Assembly: GCA_046329515.1 (NCBI GenBank)
Contig: JAXLUM010000001.1
Coordinates: forward strand, 1,674,001-1,738,000
DNA length: 64,000 bases
Direction of reading: 5' to 3'
From: Bog-950 sp046329515
Lineage (GTDB): Bacteria > Bacteroidota > Bacteroidia > Chitinophagales > LD1
This document shows positions 37,201 to 45,124 of this stretch, piece by piece. A program made the translations under genes and the position numbers. The stretch's first letter is position 1. Every line of letters begins with the position of its first letter. The notes beneath the pieces are model-generated. The model was given only the letters and a program-made list of their open reading frames with translations. It was not told the origin of the DNA and did not search any database.

Positions 37201-37513
37201 CAACGCAGCGGTAGTTACCAACGATGCAGCAGTTACAATGCTTGAACCGAATGGTATTGATGAAGTGATGCAGAATGTAACTGTAGTTGTTGCGCCAAAT
37301 CCAATGAGCGAGTATGCTATCATTCGCCTGAATAGTACCACTACCGGATTTAAATTCCGTGTAATGGATATAACAGGCCGATTGGTAAACGAGCAGAATG
37401 CAAGTGATAACAGCCTGCAGTTTGATCGTAACAGCCTTGCTTCGGGTATTTATACTTACCAGGTTATTCAAAATAACAAACCGGTTGCCAAGGGCAAACT
37501 GGTTATAGAATAA
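34253..37513 (+). CDS. T9SS type-A cargo protein with PKD, SdrD-B-like and DUF7619-like domains
   Basis: 1086 residues from the ATG at 34253, where the signal peptide begins (FNKLLLLFAFCCFGLLGKAQ). At least four PKD-type domains follow (WTFGDGAVSNLQNPSHQY, WDFGDGAVGSG, WSFGDGLYT and WTFGDGTTSTL; about 20-470), then two SdrD-B/CNA-B-like domains (CGYLFNDANGNGVQDNGETP and CGTVYFDGNNNGVQDSTENG), then a conserved block (GSWDPNNKLAYM...AAIYFDYNAAVVTND) of the DUF7619 type common next to T9SS tails, and a C-terminal sorting domain (VVAPNPMSEYAI...GKLVIE). This is a secreted or surface adhesin. It ends in a terminator. Confidence 0.88.
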   Translation: MKSFNKLLLLFAFCCFGLLGKAQSTCGVNAFFGYYINPNQVHQFIDSSSWQSGWQPTNWYWTFGDGAVSNLQNPSHQYTTPGNYTVCLIVIAQGNGVTCMDTFCSTVGNCNNMVQASFTYTLQGAAIGCFGSGSSNYPPLTYAWDFGDGAVGSGQNATHQYSFSGVYHVCLTVTDANGCSATYCQYVSVTVNLCGNANASFTTSNQSGVVTLTSTSTGTSSNTLYQWWMDGQALTNPNPNTSYTVTAVSSGNHTFCLYLYNANPNTFCDSTCQSVNITSGNPCGNLSAGFQTTQQGNAVNFWGNTSNPTGTVFTWSFGDGLYTNGTSTTSVHTYPSNPNTTTYNACLIVSIPGTVCADTFCQAVVIPGSTTPQCQAYFVTTTQGSLAAFTNSSSTSSGTITSYSWTFGDGTTSTLAAPTHTYNTPGWYAVCLTIATSNGCSSSYCDSVQIGGSCQLAVTIVPSGSNPVILQAVATGGTGGPYTYYWNSSNSAYLTVTQNGTYCVSVFDGNQCAGTACYTVTGIPQSNDTICGYLFNDANGNGVQDNGETPISGGVVHAGNYSATSNANGYYVLIVPNGNYYLYYCPGQGYSLTIPLAPNQNGGTSSCGYYYNVSVAGYQCGFNFGVQNNSVNICGTVYFDGNNNGVQDSTENGIANAHVYIQKTGGSLYHAYTDQQGHYCVIVPAGTYTITVSSSTFPSCQISPATQSITVVAGQQVSNANFAIYCQPGSCNLSLNITPHTTVTAGFPAWYDIQVCNVGSGVSSGTVNMFYDPVLHLNYASPVQTSHNTSTHTLSWSLNNLAPGACQSYWISFQADSTVPLNQFVFTLANVISSCNDVNLNNNVDTIHQAVTGSWDPNNKLAYMTNYDNPNYQQVSSVNANQRIEYVVNFQNTGSGPAVNVVVNDLLSADLDANSFEFLGASHACAVTQNAGDLSFKFSDIMLPAESVDETNSHGWIKFAVNASNGLPGGHVISDDAAIYFDYNAAVVTNDAAVTMLEPNGIDEVMQNVTVVVAPNPMSEYAIIRLNSTTTGFKFRVMDITGRLVNEQNASDNSLQFDRNSLASGIYTYQVIQNNKPVAKGKLVIE

Positions 37514-37550
37514 CCCCTTACTTGTCTTTTCATTTGTGCCCATACAAATG

Positions 37551-37582
37551 CCCCGCTCTCCTGAGCGGGGTTTCTTTTTTTA
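37551..37582 (+). terminator. Terminator of the PKD/SdrD protein gene
   Basis: CCCCGCTC/GAGCGGGG stem (37551-37558 with 37563-37570), 4-nt loop, then TTTCTTTTTTT. Confidence 0.85.
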
Positions 37583-37660
37583 TAAGGGTGTCAATGTCAG
37601 GCTGAGTTTGTCGAAGCCTTATGTCACCCTTATATATGCTCAGGGTGACAGTAATGACAA
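37581..37660. repeat. REP-like palindromic element
   Basis: Two nested inverted repeats: TATAAGGGTG (37581-37590) with CACCCTTATA (37625-37634), and TGTCAGGCTGAG with CTCAGGGTGACA (10 of 12 pairs). The centre carries GAGTTTGTCGAAG, close to the CACCCTGAGCTTGTCGAAGG motif of intergenic palindromes known from Bacteroidota genomes. It lies between a terminator and the next gene. I see no second full copy in the window. Confidence 0.55.
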
Positions 37661-37689
37661 AACCTTATATTAGCTTAAACCTTGAACCT

Positions 37690-39618
37690 ATGAAGCATTT
37701 ATACCTTTTACTGCTATTGTGGGCCAATGCTGCCCTTGGCCAGGTTAGTTGTAGTTTAAATGTGAACCCTTCCTCAACCTGTTCGCCTAAAGTTTTAGCT
37801 GCCCAGGCTAATGCTTCATCTCCTGTCACTATCATCAATTATCAATGGCAGGTGACTAGCTGTAGCGGAACGCTTATTTTTCAATCTTCCGGAGCTAGTT
37901 CCGCATTTGCCTATATAGGCAATACTGATTCATGTGCCTGTTGGTTGTTGCGGGTTAAGGTTACTAATAGCAATGGAGATACTTGTGTAAGTGTTTCAAG
38001 CCCGTTTACGGTTAATCCGGGTGTATCTTTTGATAGCGCTCTTCTCGTAATGGGAACCAATTGCGCAGCCCCTTATCCTCTCACTTTATATCCTAATGCC
38101 GTTGCGGGTTGTGGTGGCGGTTTTGATTCTTTGGTTGTAGATTGGGGAGATGGAATAACCTATTCAGGCCCTTACCTCGATTCGATTTCGCATATTTATT
38201 CACAAGCGGGCTGCTATAATGTTATTGTTATGGCGCATGGCATATTAGGATGTTGGGGACAACGAACCTTTAATAACGTTTGCTTTTCCAACCAACTTCC
38301 AAGCGTAACGGGCTTTGTCGTAAGTGATGATTCGCTTCCATGCCCTAATCCACCTTCAGTTATTCTGTTTCAAAATAACAGGAGTATTTCGCACGGAAAT
38401 GCCTTTTGGAACTTTGGTGATGGAGGTGTTTCGCAGCAGGATACTACTAACTACATTTATGCCCACCCGGGCAGTTATCCCGTTATGCTTACCATAAGCA
38501 ACTCATGTGGTGCAGATAGCGCTTACATTGATACGATTGTGGTAGGAGGCCCTGTATTAGATTCGGTAATTATAACAGGCAATGGGGCCCTATGCATATG
38601 CGATAGTGTGCGCTTTAAGCTGTTTTGCCATAATACAAGCGAGGTAACTTTTATTTATGGCTGTAATACCGGTTTCGCACATTCCTTTGTTCAGCCTATA
38701 GGCACTGTTGCTAATCCCACTATCATTGACTATGCAATTCCATATTGTATTGATTCGTGTTTGCCCCAGTTCGTTTTACGGGACTCTTTCGGTTGCCAAT
38801 CTCTCTGGGATTTTCCTTTAATAGATGTGAATGTCCTGCAGGCTAATGCCGATTATATGCAGATAGGAAGCAATTTCGAGTTTCATGATCAATCAACCGG
38901 TAGTTACCAAAACATACGCTGGTATTTTGGTGATGGCGATTCTTCAACTTTGTCAGATCCAATGCATACCTTTTTAGCTCCCGGAAATTACAGTGTGACC
39001 CTTATAGTAACCGATACTACACTGGGTTGTACTGACGATACTGTTTTTACCATCTCGGTTCCCTTTCCACCCGCAACGGATACCATATGCGGGCGCACTT
39101 ATATTGATGTCAATAACTCCGGCAACCTTGATGCGAATGATATGGACCTCCCTTTCGCTATGTTGTTTATTAATAGTAACTCTATTAATTCCAATTCATC
39201 GGGCTTTTATGAGAATGTACTACTAGTAGGCAGTTACACAGTTACAAGCCTGGCTGTTCAAGGGTATCATCTGGTTGATCCACCTGCGGGTTTGTATCAA
39301 ATTACTTTACCGGTAAATAGCGGCTGCATCTACAATTTTGGGTTTGCTGCAGATACACCAAATGCTATAAATTCTATTTCTTCGGAAAGCATACGCATAA
39401 CTCCCAATCCTTTCAGCGGTTCAACGCAAATAATGGTTGATGGCCTTTCTTCAACGTATAGCTTACAGATTATGGATTTGTTGGGTAACGAAGTACAGAC
39501 GACCATACTTAAACCGCACCAGGCATTTCTGCTGCACAATCTTCCGCCTGCCGTGTATTTATACCGGATAACTAACAAGTATGGGGTGGTGCATACCGGC
39601 AAATTGGTATCGCAATAG
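37690..39618 (+). CDS. T9SS type-A cargo protein with PKD domains
   Basis: 642 residues from the ATG at 37690, where the signal peptide (LYLLLLLWANAALGQ) begins; upstream codons overlap the REP-like element. Cys-rich Ig/PKD segments follow: FDSLVVDWGDGITYSGPYLDS, NAFWNFGDGGVSQQDT and IRWYFGDGDSSTLSDPMHTF are three PKD cores. A SdrD-B-like domain (CGRTYIDVNNSGNLDANDMDLP) and a C-terminal T9SS sorting domain (IRITPNPFSGSTQIMVDGL...LPPAVYLYRITN) complete it. The organisation matches its upstream neighbour, so the pair may have arisen by duplication and divergence. Probably exported and surface-exposed; the target is unknown. Confidence 0.86.
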   Translation: MKHLYLLLLLWANAALGQVSCSLNVNPSSTCSPKVLAAQANASSPVTIINYQWQVTSCSGTLIFQSSGASSAFAYIGNTDSCACWLLRVKVTNSNGDTCVSVSSPFTVNPGVSFDSALLVMGTNCAAPYPLTLYPNAVAGCGGGFDSLVVDWGDGITYSGPYLDSISHIYSQAGCYNVIVMAHGILGCWGQRTFNNVCFSNQLPSVTGFVVSDDSLPCPNPPSVILFQNNRSISHGNAFWNFGDGGVSQQDTTNYIYAHPGSYPVMLTISNSCGADSAYIDTIVVGGPVLDSVIITGNGALCICDSVRFKLFCHNTSEVTFIYGCNTGFAHSFVQPIGTVANPTIIDYAIPYCIDSCLPQFVLRDSFGCQSLWDFPLIDVNVLQANADYMQIGSNFEFHDQSTGSYQNIRWYFGDGDSSTLSDPMHTFLAPGNYSVTLIVTDTTLGCTDDTVFTISVPFPPATDTICGRTYIDVNNSGNLDANDMDLPFAMLFINSNSINSNSSGFYENVLLVGSYTVTSLAVQGYHLVDPPAGLYQITLPVNSGCIYNFGFAADTPNAINSISSESIRITPNPFSGSTQIMVDGLSSTYSLQIMDLLGNEVQTTILKPHQAFLLHNLPPAVYLYRITNKYGVVHTGKLVSQ

Positions 39619-39668
39619 CCCGGTAATTTGGTGTGGATACTAATTTTTCCGCATTAAAAGGGTATTTC

Positions 39669-39676
39669 TATTTTCG
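39669..39676 (+). promoter_or_regulatory. -7 promoter element of the YkgJ-like gene
   Basis: TATTTTCG, one mismatch to TAnnTTTG, 15 nt before the ATG at 39692. Confidence 0.4.
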
Positions 39677-39691
39677 GCGCACTATACCACT

Positions 39692-40201
39692 ATGGCAAAA
39701 TTTAATATCGATACCTTCCGCAGGCGTGCTTACCGTAAGAAAAAGACCCTGGCTAAGTTTATACGCAAACTGGGCAAAAGCAAAAAGAGAAACCTGTACG
39801 CACAGGTTTTAGCAGCTGATAAGGACATGTGGGGGCACATTAACTGTTTAGATTGCGCTAACTGCTGCAAAAAAATGACCCCTACTTACAGCAAGAAGGA
39901 TATTGACAGAATAGCGGGCCATTTTAAAATGACGTACAAGCAGTTTTTTGATAAGTGGTTGGAAGTAGATGATAATAAGGATATCATTAATAAATCGCGT
40001 CCCTGCCAGTTTTTAGGTAAGGATAACAAGTGCAGCATTTACGCTATCCGCCCATTAGACTGTGCCGAGTTTCCGCATACTAATCGCAAGGATTTTAAAT
40101 ACCAGGCAACTGAAAAGACATACATCAACAACTTAGCCTATTGCCCGGCAACCTTGGTGTTTGTTGAGAAATTAGAAGCCGCTATTGGGGCAGATTTGTA
40201 A
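39692..40201 (+). CDS. YkgJ-type cysteine-cluster (zinc/iron-chelating) protein
   Basis: 169 residues. The YkgJ family (CxxCxxCC...C...C) is seen: CLDCANCCKKM, then RPCQFLGKDNKCSIYAIRPLDCAEFPH, then a late Cys (AYCPATL). The N-terminal 45 residues are strongly basic (RRRAYRKKKTLAKFIRKLGKSKKR), which is unusual for the family and might bind nucleic acid or ribosomes; this is inference. The family is thought to bind Zn or an Fe-S cluster, and the activity is unknown. It is a single gene with its own promoter. Confidence 0.85.
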   Translation: MAKFNIDTFRRRAYRKKKTLAKFIRKLGKSKKRNLYAQVLAADKDMWGHINCLDCANCCKKMTPTYSKKDIDRIAGHFKMTYKQFFDKWLEVDDNKDIINKSRPCQFLGKDNKCSIYAIRPLDCAEFPHTNRKDFKYQATEKTYINNLAYCPATLVFVEKLEAAIGADL

Positions 40202-40218
40202 CCTTTGCCACAAATAGC

Positions 40219-40287
40219 GGGAGGTCATGCAGCGCCTGCCTTTGCATGTATCCCTTTGTAACTCACCCTTTGGCAGGCTAAGGGTGA
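40219..40287. repeat. Two adjacent hairpins upstream of the cbs-like gene
   Basis: An imperfect inverted repeat (GGGAGGTCATGCA with TGCATGTATCCC, 40219-40253) is followed by a perfect 8-bp one (TCACCCTT 40263-40270 with AAGGGTGA 40280-40287). No U tract follows. The second resembles half of the REP-like element at 37581. It could be a leader structure. Confidence 0.4.
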
Positions 40288-40301
40288 TAAACACATAGCA
40301 T

Positions 40302-41663
40302 ATGCATTACTTTGAAAATATAGTGGATACCATTGGCAATACGCCCTTGGTGAAGATTAACAAGCTGACTAAGAATATGCCCGGCTTATTTTTGGCTAAA
40401 GTGGAATACTTTAACCCCGGCAACTCGGTTAAAGACCGCATAGGCATTAAAATGATTGAAGATGCCGAAAAAGATGGCCGCCTTAAGCCGGGAGGAACAA
40501 TCATTGAATGTACTTCAGGTAATACCGGTATGGGTTTGGCTTTAGCATCAGTAGTGCGTGGTTATAAATGCATTTTTACTACAACCGATAAGCAGAGCAA
40601 GCAGAAGTTGGATATACTACGTGCCTTAGGCGCTGAAGTAATTGTGTGCCCTACCAATGTTGACCCCGACGACCCGCGTTCGTATTACAGCGTTGCCCGC
40701 CGTTTGGCAAAAGAAATTCCAAACTCGGTGCACATGAACCAATACGATAACCTGAGCAACCGTGCTGCACATTATGAAACTACCGGTCCTGAAATTTGGA
40801 AACAGACCGAAGGCAAGATTACGCACTATGTTACCACTATTGGGACAGGTGGAACTGTAATGGGGGTAGCTATGTATTTAAAAGAGAAGAACCCTAACAT
40901 AAAAGTTTTCGGTATTGATGTTTATGGTTCCTTGTTGAAAAAATACCACGACACCGGCCAGTTGGATATGGGTGAGGTTTACCCTTATGTAACCGAAGGC
41001 ATAGGAGAGGACTTTGTGCCGCAGAATTATGACATGAAGTACATTGACCACATTGAGCAGGTTACGGATAAAGATGGCGCAGTAATGGCTCGCCGTTTGG
41101 CACGTGAAGAAGGCATCTTCTGCGGTTATAGCGCAGGCACCGTTATGCAGGGCTTAATGCAGATAAAGGACAAGTTTGATAAGGATAGCGTGGTGGTTGT
41201 CATTCTGCACGACCATGGCAGCCGCTATGTAGCCAAAATATATAATGATGAATGGATGCGCGAGCGTGGCTTCCTGACTGATGAGCCTGTAACCGCAAAA
41301 GCAATTGTGGAGCGTAAGCAGATAAAAAACCTGGTTGCTGCTGATGTGCATGAAACCATTGCTTCAGCCTTCAAAAAAATGAAGGAAATGAACCTGACTC
41401 AACTACCGGTAAGCGAAGGCGATAAAATTGTAGGCAGCCTTTCCGAGCACCGCATATTAGAATTACTGGTTGATAACCCTGTTCACCGCGAAGATGAGGT
41501 TGGCAAGGTAATGAGCAAGCCCTTCCCTGTAATTGATTTAAACGCTACTGCATCTGATATTTCAAGGCATATCTCAAAAGAGAACACCGCGGTGATGGTT
41601 AAAACCAACCTGGGCACCTGGAGTATTATAACCGAGTTTGACTTGATTGAAGCAATGGCTTAA
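40302..41663 (+). CDS. Cystathionine beta-synthase-like PLP enzyme with CBS domains
   Basis: 453 residues. The fold-type II PLP domain (1-320) has the Schiff-base lysine K44 in NPGNSVKDRIG and the phosphate loop GTGGTVMG; STSGNTG-like TSGNTGMGLA binds the substrate carboxylate. Residues about 335-450 are two CBS motifs (LTQLPVSEGDKIVGSLSEHRIL and a second), the usual regulatory tail. The N-terminal heme domain of the human enzyme is missing, as in most bacteria. It condenses serine (or O-acetylserine) with homocysteine or sulfide. No other transsulfuration gene lies beside it. Two hairpins lie upstream. Confidence 0.9.
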   Translation: MHYFENIVDTIGNTPLVKINKLTKNMPGLFLAKVEYFNPGNSVKDRIGIKMIEDAEKDGRLKPGGTIIECTSGNTGMGLALASVVRGYKCIFTTTDKQSKQKLDILRALGAEVIVCPTNVDPDDPRSYYSVARRLAKEIPNSVHMNQYDNLSNRAAHYETTGPEIWKQTEGKITHYVTTIGTGGTVMGVAMYLKEKNPNIKVFGIDVYGSLLKKYHDTGQLDMGEVYPYVTEGIGEDFVPQNYDMKYIDHIEQVTDKDGAVMARRLAREEGIFCGYSAGTVMQGLMQIKDKFDKDSVVVVILHDHGSRYVAKIYNDEWMRERGFLTDEPVTAKAIVERKQIKNLVAADVHETIASAFKKMKEMNLTQLPVSEGDKIVGSLSEHRILELLVDNPVHREDEVGKVMSKPFPVIDLNATASDISRHISKENTAVMVKTNLGTWSIITEFDLIEAMA

Positions 41664-41724
41664 TACAACCTGCTAAATACATTCAGTTTTTCACCAAATG
41701 CGCAACTGTAAATTGCCAACTGAT

Positions 41725-42456
41725 TTACCCTGCTAAAACAATTTTGTAGGTGCTTTTGTAATGAAGGTCAAACTTCATTTCATCGCCAATAGATTTGTAA
41801 GTACCTTGCACGTCTTCCAGCTTAATAACATCATCTACCTTGGTGCTGTTTATGGCTTCTTTCATTTCCTGTGTAATTGTGCCGTCAGGCGAGGAGTAAA
41901 CCTTATCGCCAACGCGTAACTTAAAGGATGTGAGTTTGACATTCCGTATGGTGAAATCCTGCGTGTTGAACTGCAGTTTCGAGGCTTTTAATAAATCATC
42001 TTTCTGTAAACCTAAATCGGTATCAATCACTTTTTCATCCAGCTTATACAGCGTATTATCTAAATAGGGGCTGGGTAATTTCTGCTGTAGCAACACCTTT
42101 CTTTCAAGCACAAGTTCACTACCGTTTTCATCAGTAACCTTAACTTCCAGGGTAACCGTTTTCTCTTCACCATTGGTCCACCAAACGGCAAGGTCAAAGT
42201 TGTTTTCTTTCATTAATGGGCAGGTGGCCATGTCCATACGTACACTTTGAACGGTATACTTACTGCTACCCTCTACTTTAAAGGCATAATCCTGGTTAAA
42301 GAATAAAACATTGGCTTCCGGCACTAACCGTATATCAGTTGTTTTAGCGTTATTATCAGTAGTCCGAGTATCAACACTATTGGTGGGGGCTGAGCCTTTA
42401 GTGCCGGCATAAACAATTTGGGTAAGCAAGCAGCAAGAGAGGAGAATGTATTTCAT
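41725..42456 (-). CDS. GldM C-terminal-like periplasmic protein (copy 1)
   Basis: 243 residues from the ATG at 42456, which begins the signal peptide (KYILLSCCLLTQIVYAG). Two Ig-like domains follow; the last (about 135-240) has the pattern YKLDEKVIDTDLGLQKDDLLKASKLQF...ITQEMKEAINSTKVDDVIKLEDVQ, like the GldM/PorM D3-D4 region. No transmembrane anchor is present. It shares order and length with the protein at 43311-44036. The GldM relation is inferred from pattern only. Confidence 0.65.
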   Translation of the reverse strand: MKYILLSCCLLTQIVYAGTKGSAPTNSVDTRTTDNNAKTTDIRLVPEANVLFFNQDYAFKVEGSSKYTVQSVRMDMATCPLMKENNFDLAVWWTNGEEKTVTLEVKVTDENGSELVLERKVLLQQKLPSPYLDNTLYKLDEKVIDTDLGLQKDDLLKASKLQFNTQDFTIRNVKLTSFKLRVGDKVYSSPDGTITQEMKEAINSTKVDDVIKLEDVQGTYKSIGDEMKFDLHYKSTYKIVLAG

Positions 42457-42524
42457 GGTTAGTGGTTTTATTGTAAACGCCCGCAAGAAGCTATTATTTT
42501 GCGTTTTAATAGTAAAAGCAAACT

Positions 42525-43298
42525 GTGGTAATTACCGACCAAATGGGGCAAGTCCTGAACGTAAAAGGCTATCCTAAACGTATAGTTTCTCTGGTGCCAA
42601 GTCAAACAGAACTACTCTTTGACCTTGGGCTGGAGGAACGCATTGTTGGGGTCACACGTTTCTGTATTCACCCGGCAGATAAGGTTAAAGGTAAAGTGCA
42701 AATAGGCGGCACTAAGCGCTTTGATATTGAAAAGATTAAAGCCTTACAACCTGACTTAATTATTGGCAATAAAGAGGAGAACTATGAGGAAGGCATTGCA
42801 GAATTGCAAAAGGATTTTCCTGTGTGGATGAGCGATATTTATACCCTGCAGGATGCCTTTGGTATGATGCGTGAACTTGGGCGAATTACCGGCACAGAGA
42901 GCAAAGCTGAGGAGATTATCGCCAGTATAGCTTTCCCCAAAATTAATTCTACTAAAACAGCAGCTTATTTCATTTGGCGTAAGCCATATATGGTGGCAGC
43001 AGGCAACAGCTTCATAAATGAAATGCTTAGCGTTTTTGGGGTTAAGAATGTGTTTTCCGATTTGCAACGCTACCCGGAAATAGATCCGGAAAAATTACAG
43101 GCATTAAACCCTGATTTCGTTTTTCTATCTTCAGAACCATATGCCTTTTCTGAAAAGCATATTGACGAGTTTAAACATTTCTGCCCTAATGCTGAAGTGG
43201 TAATTGTTGACGGGGAAATGTTCAGTTGGTATGGCAGCAGGCTGGCTTTGGCGCCCGCTTATTTTAAAAAGCTGCAACTACAGTTAGGGTTGTTGTAG
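42525..43298 (+). CDS. BtuF-like helical-backbone metal receptor without signal peptide
   Basis: 257 residues starting at GTG 42525. The helical-backbone metal receptor (class III periplasmic-binding) signature is present: PKRIVSLVPSQTELLFDLGLEERIVGVT at the N-terminus and ALQPDLIIGNKEEN, KALNPDFVFLSSEPY-type strands in the second lobe. BtuF/FhuD relatives bind vitamin B12 or siderophores for an ABC importer. It lacks a signal peptide or lipobox, and no permease or ATPase is adjacent, so it may act in the cytoplasm. The gene lies between the two GldM-C-like genes, divergent from the first and convergent on the second. Confidence 0.82.
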   Translation: MVITDQMGQVLNVKGYPKRIVSLVPSQTELLFDLGLEERIVGVTRFCIHPADKVKGKVQIGGTKRFDIEKIKALQPDLIIGNKEENYEEGIAELQKDFPVWMSDIYTLQDAFGMMRELGRITGTESKAEEIIASIAFPKINSTKTAAYFIWRKPYMVAAGNSFINEMLSVFGVKNVFSDLQRYPEIDPEKLQALNPDFVFLSSEPYAFSEKHIDEFKHFCPNAEVVIVDGEMFSWYGSRLALAPAYFKKLQLQLGLL

Positions 43299-43310
43299 CG
43301 GTTAAAGAAG

Positions 43311-44036
43311 TTATTCAGCGTAAATAACCACCCTATTCCAAACTACTTTACGCGATTTGCCCTGGTAAGCATCTATTTTAAAGAAAACAGGGGTAGGGTC
43401 TTTAATCTTCTTTATTTCGCGCATGGCTTCCGTGGTCAACGTATCCCCTTCTGATATGTATTGTTTGCCTTCCTTTTCATACAACGCCATAGTAACTCCT
43501 TTCACATCCATTTTACTCATGTTTGCCTCATTGTCATAAAGGGCAAAAAAAGGCTGTTTATCTACAAACATGCTTTTGGGGTATGGCCGGTTCCGCTCAA
43601 GATAAGTGCGGTCATTAACCAGCATTAAGTTTGTTTTAGGGTTACTAACTACTGGAAAAATACGCTCCGGCACTTTTATAATAAAGGCTTTTTGAAAGAG
43701 GAATATGCGCGAGCCGGTTATGCTGGTAACTATTACGCGTAATACGGCTGTATCACACTGCCCGTATTTAGTACTGTTAGGTATAATCTTTAATACGCTG
43801 TCGTTTTGCACCGCCAGTCCCTTTTCAAATAGAAACTGAGAAATTTTGTATTCAGGCGCTACGCGTATCTTAAATTCATATTCCTTCTTGTTATCCAGCG
43901 TGTCAATTTTGGGCTTCAGCCAAATTTCACTTCGGTTATTAAGGGGTATGAATAACTCGCCATTAATCTTTTGCGACCATACCGGTAAGCACAGCGCTAA
44001 AAGAGTGACAGAAAAGATATGGCGTATCAAATACAT
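43311..44036 (-). CDS. GldM C-terminal-like periplasmic protein (copy 2)
   Basis: 241 residues from the ATG at 44036, chosen because the signal peptide (HIFSVTLLALCLPVWSQ) starts there. Same two-domain layout as copy 1: an N-terminal strand-rich part (WLKPKIDTLDNKKEYEFKIRVAPEYKIS) and a C-terminal part with MALYEKEGKQYISEGDTLTTEAMREIKKIKDPTPVFFKIDAY, the GldM-like ending. Sequence identity with copy 1 is low. Ends 12 bp from the stop of the BtuF-like gene on the other strand. Confidence 0.62.
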   Translation of the reverse strand: MYLIRHIFSVTLLALCLPVWSQKINGELFIPLNNRSEIWLKPKIDTLDNKKEYEFKIRVAPEYKISQFLFEKGLAVQNDSVLKIIPNSTKYGQCDTAVLRVIVTSITGSRIFLFQKAFIIKVPERIFPVVSNPKTNLMLVNDRTYLERNRPYPKSMFVDKQPFFALYDNEANMSKMDVKGVTMALYEKEGKQYISEGDTLTTEAMREIKKIKDPTPVFFKIDAYQGKSRKVVWNRVVIYAE

Positions 44037-44223
44037 AAAAGAAGTAGCTATGTAATTGAACGAAAAATAACCTATTAGGTTAGCCATATGTTCAATGTTT
44101 CCTTAATTCTATGAACACTTACAAGCCCCGGGTTGTAAAGAATAGACAGGAACAGCAGGGGAGCATCTTCGCGGTGCTCATAAATGGCGTGGATAACAAT
44201 TATGCCTTTTTTGAGTAGCCTAA

Positions 44224-44253
44224 TTGGTAAGTCCGTTTTATTGTTTATGTTTG
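44224..44253 (+). promoter_or_regulatory. Promoter of the initiator tRNA
   Basis: TTG (44224-44226) and TATGTTTG (44246-44253), 19 nt apart, match the Bacteroidota -33/-7 pair. The tRNA begins 12 nt downstream. It is the best two-element promoter in the window. Confidence 0.6.
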
Positions 44254-44264
44254 CGCTCCCAAAT

Positions 44265-44337
<73 letters not shown>

Positions 44338-44340
44338 CTA

Positions 44341-44375
44341 AAAAAAGCCGCTTAAAAAGCGGCTTTTTCTTTTTA
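44341..44375 (+). terminator. Terminator after the tRNA, bidirectional
   Basis: AAGCCGCTT/AAGCGGCTT stem with a short A-rich loop and flanking A/T runs; lies 15 bp from the convergent peroxiredoxin stop. Confidence 0.85.
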
Positions 44376-44389
44376 TCCCGGTTTTAAAA

Positions 44390-44860
44390 CTATTTCAGTT
44401 TTTCTAACGCTTCTTTTAAAGCGGCAAAATTTACCTGGTCTCCGGGGGTAGCTGTAGCTTCAGCATATTGCACCACACCTTCTTTATCAATAACTGCTAC
44501 ACCGCGGCGGGCAACGTCCTTATAGCCAAGCGCAAAATTTGGTAATACCATATCATAAGCGCGGATTAGCTCTTTATTAAAGTCCGAAAGCAGGTCGAAA
44601 TTAATGCCGTTCTCCGCCTTAAACTTAGCAAGGCTAAAGGCCATATCAACGGAAACGCCCACTACTTCGGCGTTCAGGCCGTGGTAAAAGTTCAAATCAT
44701 CGCGGTTGCTGCACATTTGGGCAGTGCAAACCCCGGTAAAGGCAGCCGGAAAAAAGTGAATAATCAGGTTTTTACCTTTAAAGTCGCTTAAAGCAACTTC
44801 TTTTTTGTCGGAATTAGGCAATTTAAAATCAGGGGCTTTAGTTCCAATAGCTAATGGCAT
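44390..44860 (-). CDS. Peroxiredoxin (AhpC/TSA-Prx5-like redoxin)
   Basis: 156 residues. Thioredoxin-fold peroxidase with the PxxFTxxC active site: P38, T42 and peroxidatic C45 in FFPAAFTGVCTAQMC. A second Cys (C50) five residues on may be the resolving residue, as no later Cys is present. It reduces hydrogen peroxide and organic hydroperoxides with an unknown donor, in the cytoplasm. The N-terminal GTKAPDFKLPNSD and the late RGVAVIDKEGVV are typical. It converges on the initiator tRNA across a shared terminator. Confidence 0.9.
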   Translation of the reverse strand: MPLAIGTKAPDFKLPNSDKKEVALSDFKGKNLIIHFFPAAFTGVCTAQMCSNRDDLNFYHGLNAEVVGVSVDMAFSLAKFKAENGINFDLLSDFNKELIRAYDMVLPNFALGYKDVARRGVAVIDKEGVVQYAEATATPGDQVNFAALKEALEKLK

Positions 44861-45009
44861 GGTAATGAGGTTTTAATGATGAAATCGGTTTATAGATTAA
44901 CAAAAACAAATGTTAAAGGTTGGCAAATAAAAGCTTTTCGATAGGTCCGTGCAACCTTTAAGGGCGGCTTAACCTCTAATAAGCATAGTTTAGTTTTTAA
45001 GGGTTAAAC

Positions 45010-45042
45010 AAAAGCCTTCGCCCCCGTGGCGGAGGCTTTTTA
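45010..45042. terminator. Orphan terminator-like hairpin upstream of the T9SS cargo gene
   Basis: A 12-bp stem with one G-T pair (AAAGCCTTCGCC with GGCGGAGGCTTT) and a short loop, followed on the plus strand by TTTTATTTT. It lies between divergent genes, so no annotated transcript reaches it from the left on the plus strand beyond the tRNA terminator. Either the end of a small RNA or an attenuator in the leader of the gene at 45125. Confidence 0.5.
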
Positions 45043-45124
45043 TTTTAATCACATTACATTGATTTATAAAAGCTATACTCTATCTTCGCCCTGATTCACT
45101 TAACCAAAAACATTTTAATTGGAC

